Notes under the pieces: generated by a model
The model's input: the letters and a program-made list of their open reading frames with translations, nothing else
Told to the model about the DNA's origin: nothing
Database searches by the model: none
Shown: positions 14,179-14,683 of the stretch, piece after piece
How the letters are laid out: every line of letters begins with the position of its first letter
Position numbering within the stretch: position 1 is the first letter of the stretch
Made by a program: the position numbers and the translations under genes
Assembly (NCBI GenBank): GCA_949293925.1
Contig: CASFFI010000017.1
Coordinates: 1 to 14,683 of the forward strand
Source of the DNA: an uncultured Christensenella sp.
Lineage (GTDB): Bacteria > Bacillota > Clostridia > Christensenellales > UBA1242
DNA length: 14,683 nt
Direction: 5' to 3'

Positions 14179-14478
14179 ATGAAAGTTTTAACTATTTGCG
14201 GAAGTATGAAGTTCTCGAACGAAATGCAAAACATTGCTTGGGATTTAGAAGCAAATAAAGGTTATTCTGTTATTCAATGTGTTTATAACATAGATGATGA
14301 AATAATAACTGAAGAAAAAATTATGAATTTAAATCATTCTCATTATAAAAAAATTGATTTATGTGATGCAATATATGTAGTAAATATTAATGGTTATATA
14401 GGGTCTCAAGTTAAGAAAGAAATAGAATACGCCTTGTCTAAAGGTAAAGAAATAATTTATCATGTAAACCCCAATTAA
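14179..14478 (+). CDS. Small nucleoside 2-deoxyribosyltransferase-like protein
   Basis: 99 residues. It has the Rossmann-like core of the nucleoside 2-deoxyribosyltransferase/DUF4406 superfamily: an N-terminal beta strand ending in CGSM (residues 7-10), KKIDLCDAIYVVNINGYIG at 57-75 with Asp60 and Asp63, and KKEIEYALSKGKEIIYH at 79-95 with Glu81 and Glu83. In characterised members such Asp and Glu residues act in N-glycosidic bond cleavage, but the short form is often non-enzymatic or uncharacterised, so catalysis is not claimed. ATG at 14179 has AAAGG eight bases upstream. Together with the HAD nucleotidase before it, it hints at a nucleotide-salvage theme, although 239 bases separate them. 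The gene converges on the tRNA-Ile, whose terminator lies directly after its stop. Confidence 0.75.
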   Translation: MKVLTICGSMKFSNEMQNIAWDLEANKGYSVIQCVYNIDDEIITEEKIMNLNHSHYKKIDLCDAIYVVNINGYIGSQVKKEIEYALSKGKEIIYHVNPN

Positions 14479-14502
14479 AAAATGAGAGCGAATTTGCTCT
14501 CA
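14477..14502 (-). terminator. Rho-independent terminator of tRNA-Ile
   Basis: On the minus strand the stem TGAGAGC/GCTCTCA (14496-14502 and 14483-14489) with a six-base loop runs into six U (14477-14482). There is no U tract on the plus strand, so it serves the tRNA. It begins four bases past the tRNA 3' end. Confidence 0.85.
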
Positions 14503-14506
14503 AATG

Positions 14507-14583
14507 TGGTTGGAATGAGTGGACTCGAACCACCGACCCCCACCTTATCAGGGTGGTGCTCTAACCGGCTGAGCTACATTCCA
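14507..14583 (-). tRNA. tRNA-Ile (anticodon GAU)
   Basis: 77 bases including an encoded CCA (14507-14509). On the minus strand: acceptor TGGAATG/CATTCCA, D arm GCTC/GAGC with loop AGCCGGTTA, anticodon arm CCACC/GGTGG with loop CTGATAA giving anticodon GAT, variable loop GGGTC, T arm GGTGG/CCACT with loop TTCGAGT, discriminator A. All stems pair, with one G.U in the T arm. Confidence 0.97.
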
Positions 14584-14599
14584 TCGGCTTGTTTTAGTG

Positions 14600-14628
14600 A
14601 CTTTACCAACTGTCATTGATGTGCTCAA
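14600..14628 (-). promoter_or_regulatory. Possible promoter of the full tRNA-Ile
   Basis: On the minus strand TTGAGC (14623-14628) and TAAAGT (14600-14605) are 17 bases apart, with TGG before the -10 (extended). The start would be roughly 10-16 bases before the tRNA 5' end. Each hexamer matches four of six consensus bases. Confidence 0.35.
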
Positions 14629-14641
14629 AAGTGGTCAAATA

Positions 14642-14683
14642 CACCTTATCAGGGTGGTGCTCTAACCGACTGAGCTACATTCC
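14642..14683 (-). pseudogene. 5' half of a second tRNA-Ile(GAU); 3' half absent
   Basis: These 42 bases match 14541-14582 with one difference (C to T in the D loop on the minus strand). They contain the 5' acceptor strand (six of seven bases, the first lies just outside the window), an intact D arm, and the anticodon arm with GAT and four of five 3' stem bases. After GGTG the sequence turns into ATTTGACC-type DNA with no variable loop, T arm, acceptor 3' strand or CCA. It cannot form a tRNA as it stands. It may be a real truncated duplicate or an assembly join at a contig end. Confidence 0.8.

Overview
The window is a very AT-rich bacterial segment with the standard genetic code. TGA is used as a stop, for example at the end of the gene at 9780-10415. 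The low GC content, AGGAGG-type ribosome binding sites, TTGACA/TATAAT promoters, hairpin-plus-U-tract terminators and Gram-positive surface-protein repeats point to a low-GC Firmicute. It is probably an uncultured gut Clostridia-like lineage, but there is no 16S here and this placement is an inference. The last base falls inside a tRNA-like sequence and the first base falls inside a gene, so the window may be a contig cut at both ends.

Layout. At 1-2703 (minus) is the N-terminal 901 codons of a large secreted surface protein with GLUG-like and InlB-B/Listeria-Bacteroides-type repeats. At 2820-4919 are two small predicted lipoprotein genes, each with its own consensus promoter and terminator. 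They are separated by about 680 bases of degenerate repeat almost without G on the plus strand. A second G-poor repeat patch lies at 5057-5227. At 5302-9628 (minus) are housekeeping genes: acpS (ACP activation), ung (uracil repair), trxB (thioredoxin reductase) and an archaeal-type aspartyl-tRNA synthetase. They are separated by long AT-rich gaps. At 9780-12197 (minus) is a CmpB-like membrane protein gene with its own promoter and terminator. Upstream of it is a tight two-gene operon encoding a membrane-anchored DUF5011-like protein and a membrane-anchored ComEC-type metallo-beta-lactamase hydrolase. At 12712-14478 (plus) are a CrtO-like acyltransferase, a HAD-family 5'(3')-deoxyribonucleotidase-like protein and a small nucleoside-deoxyribosyltransferase-like protein. 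At 14507-14683 (minus) are a complete tRNA-Ile(GAU) with its terminator and, 58 bases upstream of it, a second copy of only the 5' half of a tRNA-Ile.

How it works together. Most genes are minus-strand and most are monocistronic, judged from promoters and terminators that bracket them. The clearest functional unit is the envelope pair at 10475-12197: one base between genes, one promoter, one terminator whose stem overlaps the last codons. The remainder is core metabolism plus envelope or surface functions. No phage, transposase, CRISPR or classical defence module is visible. The least explained items are the tRNA 5'-half duplication, the G-free repeat tracts and the cysteine-rich envelope MBL operon.
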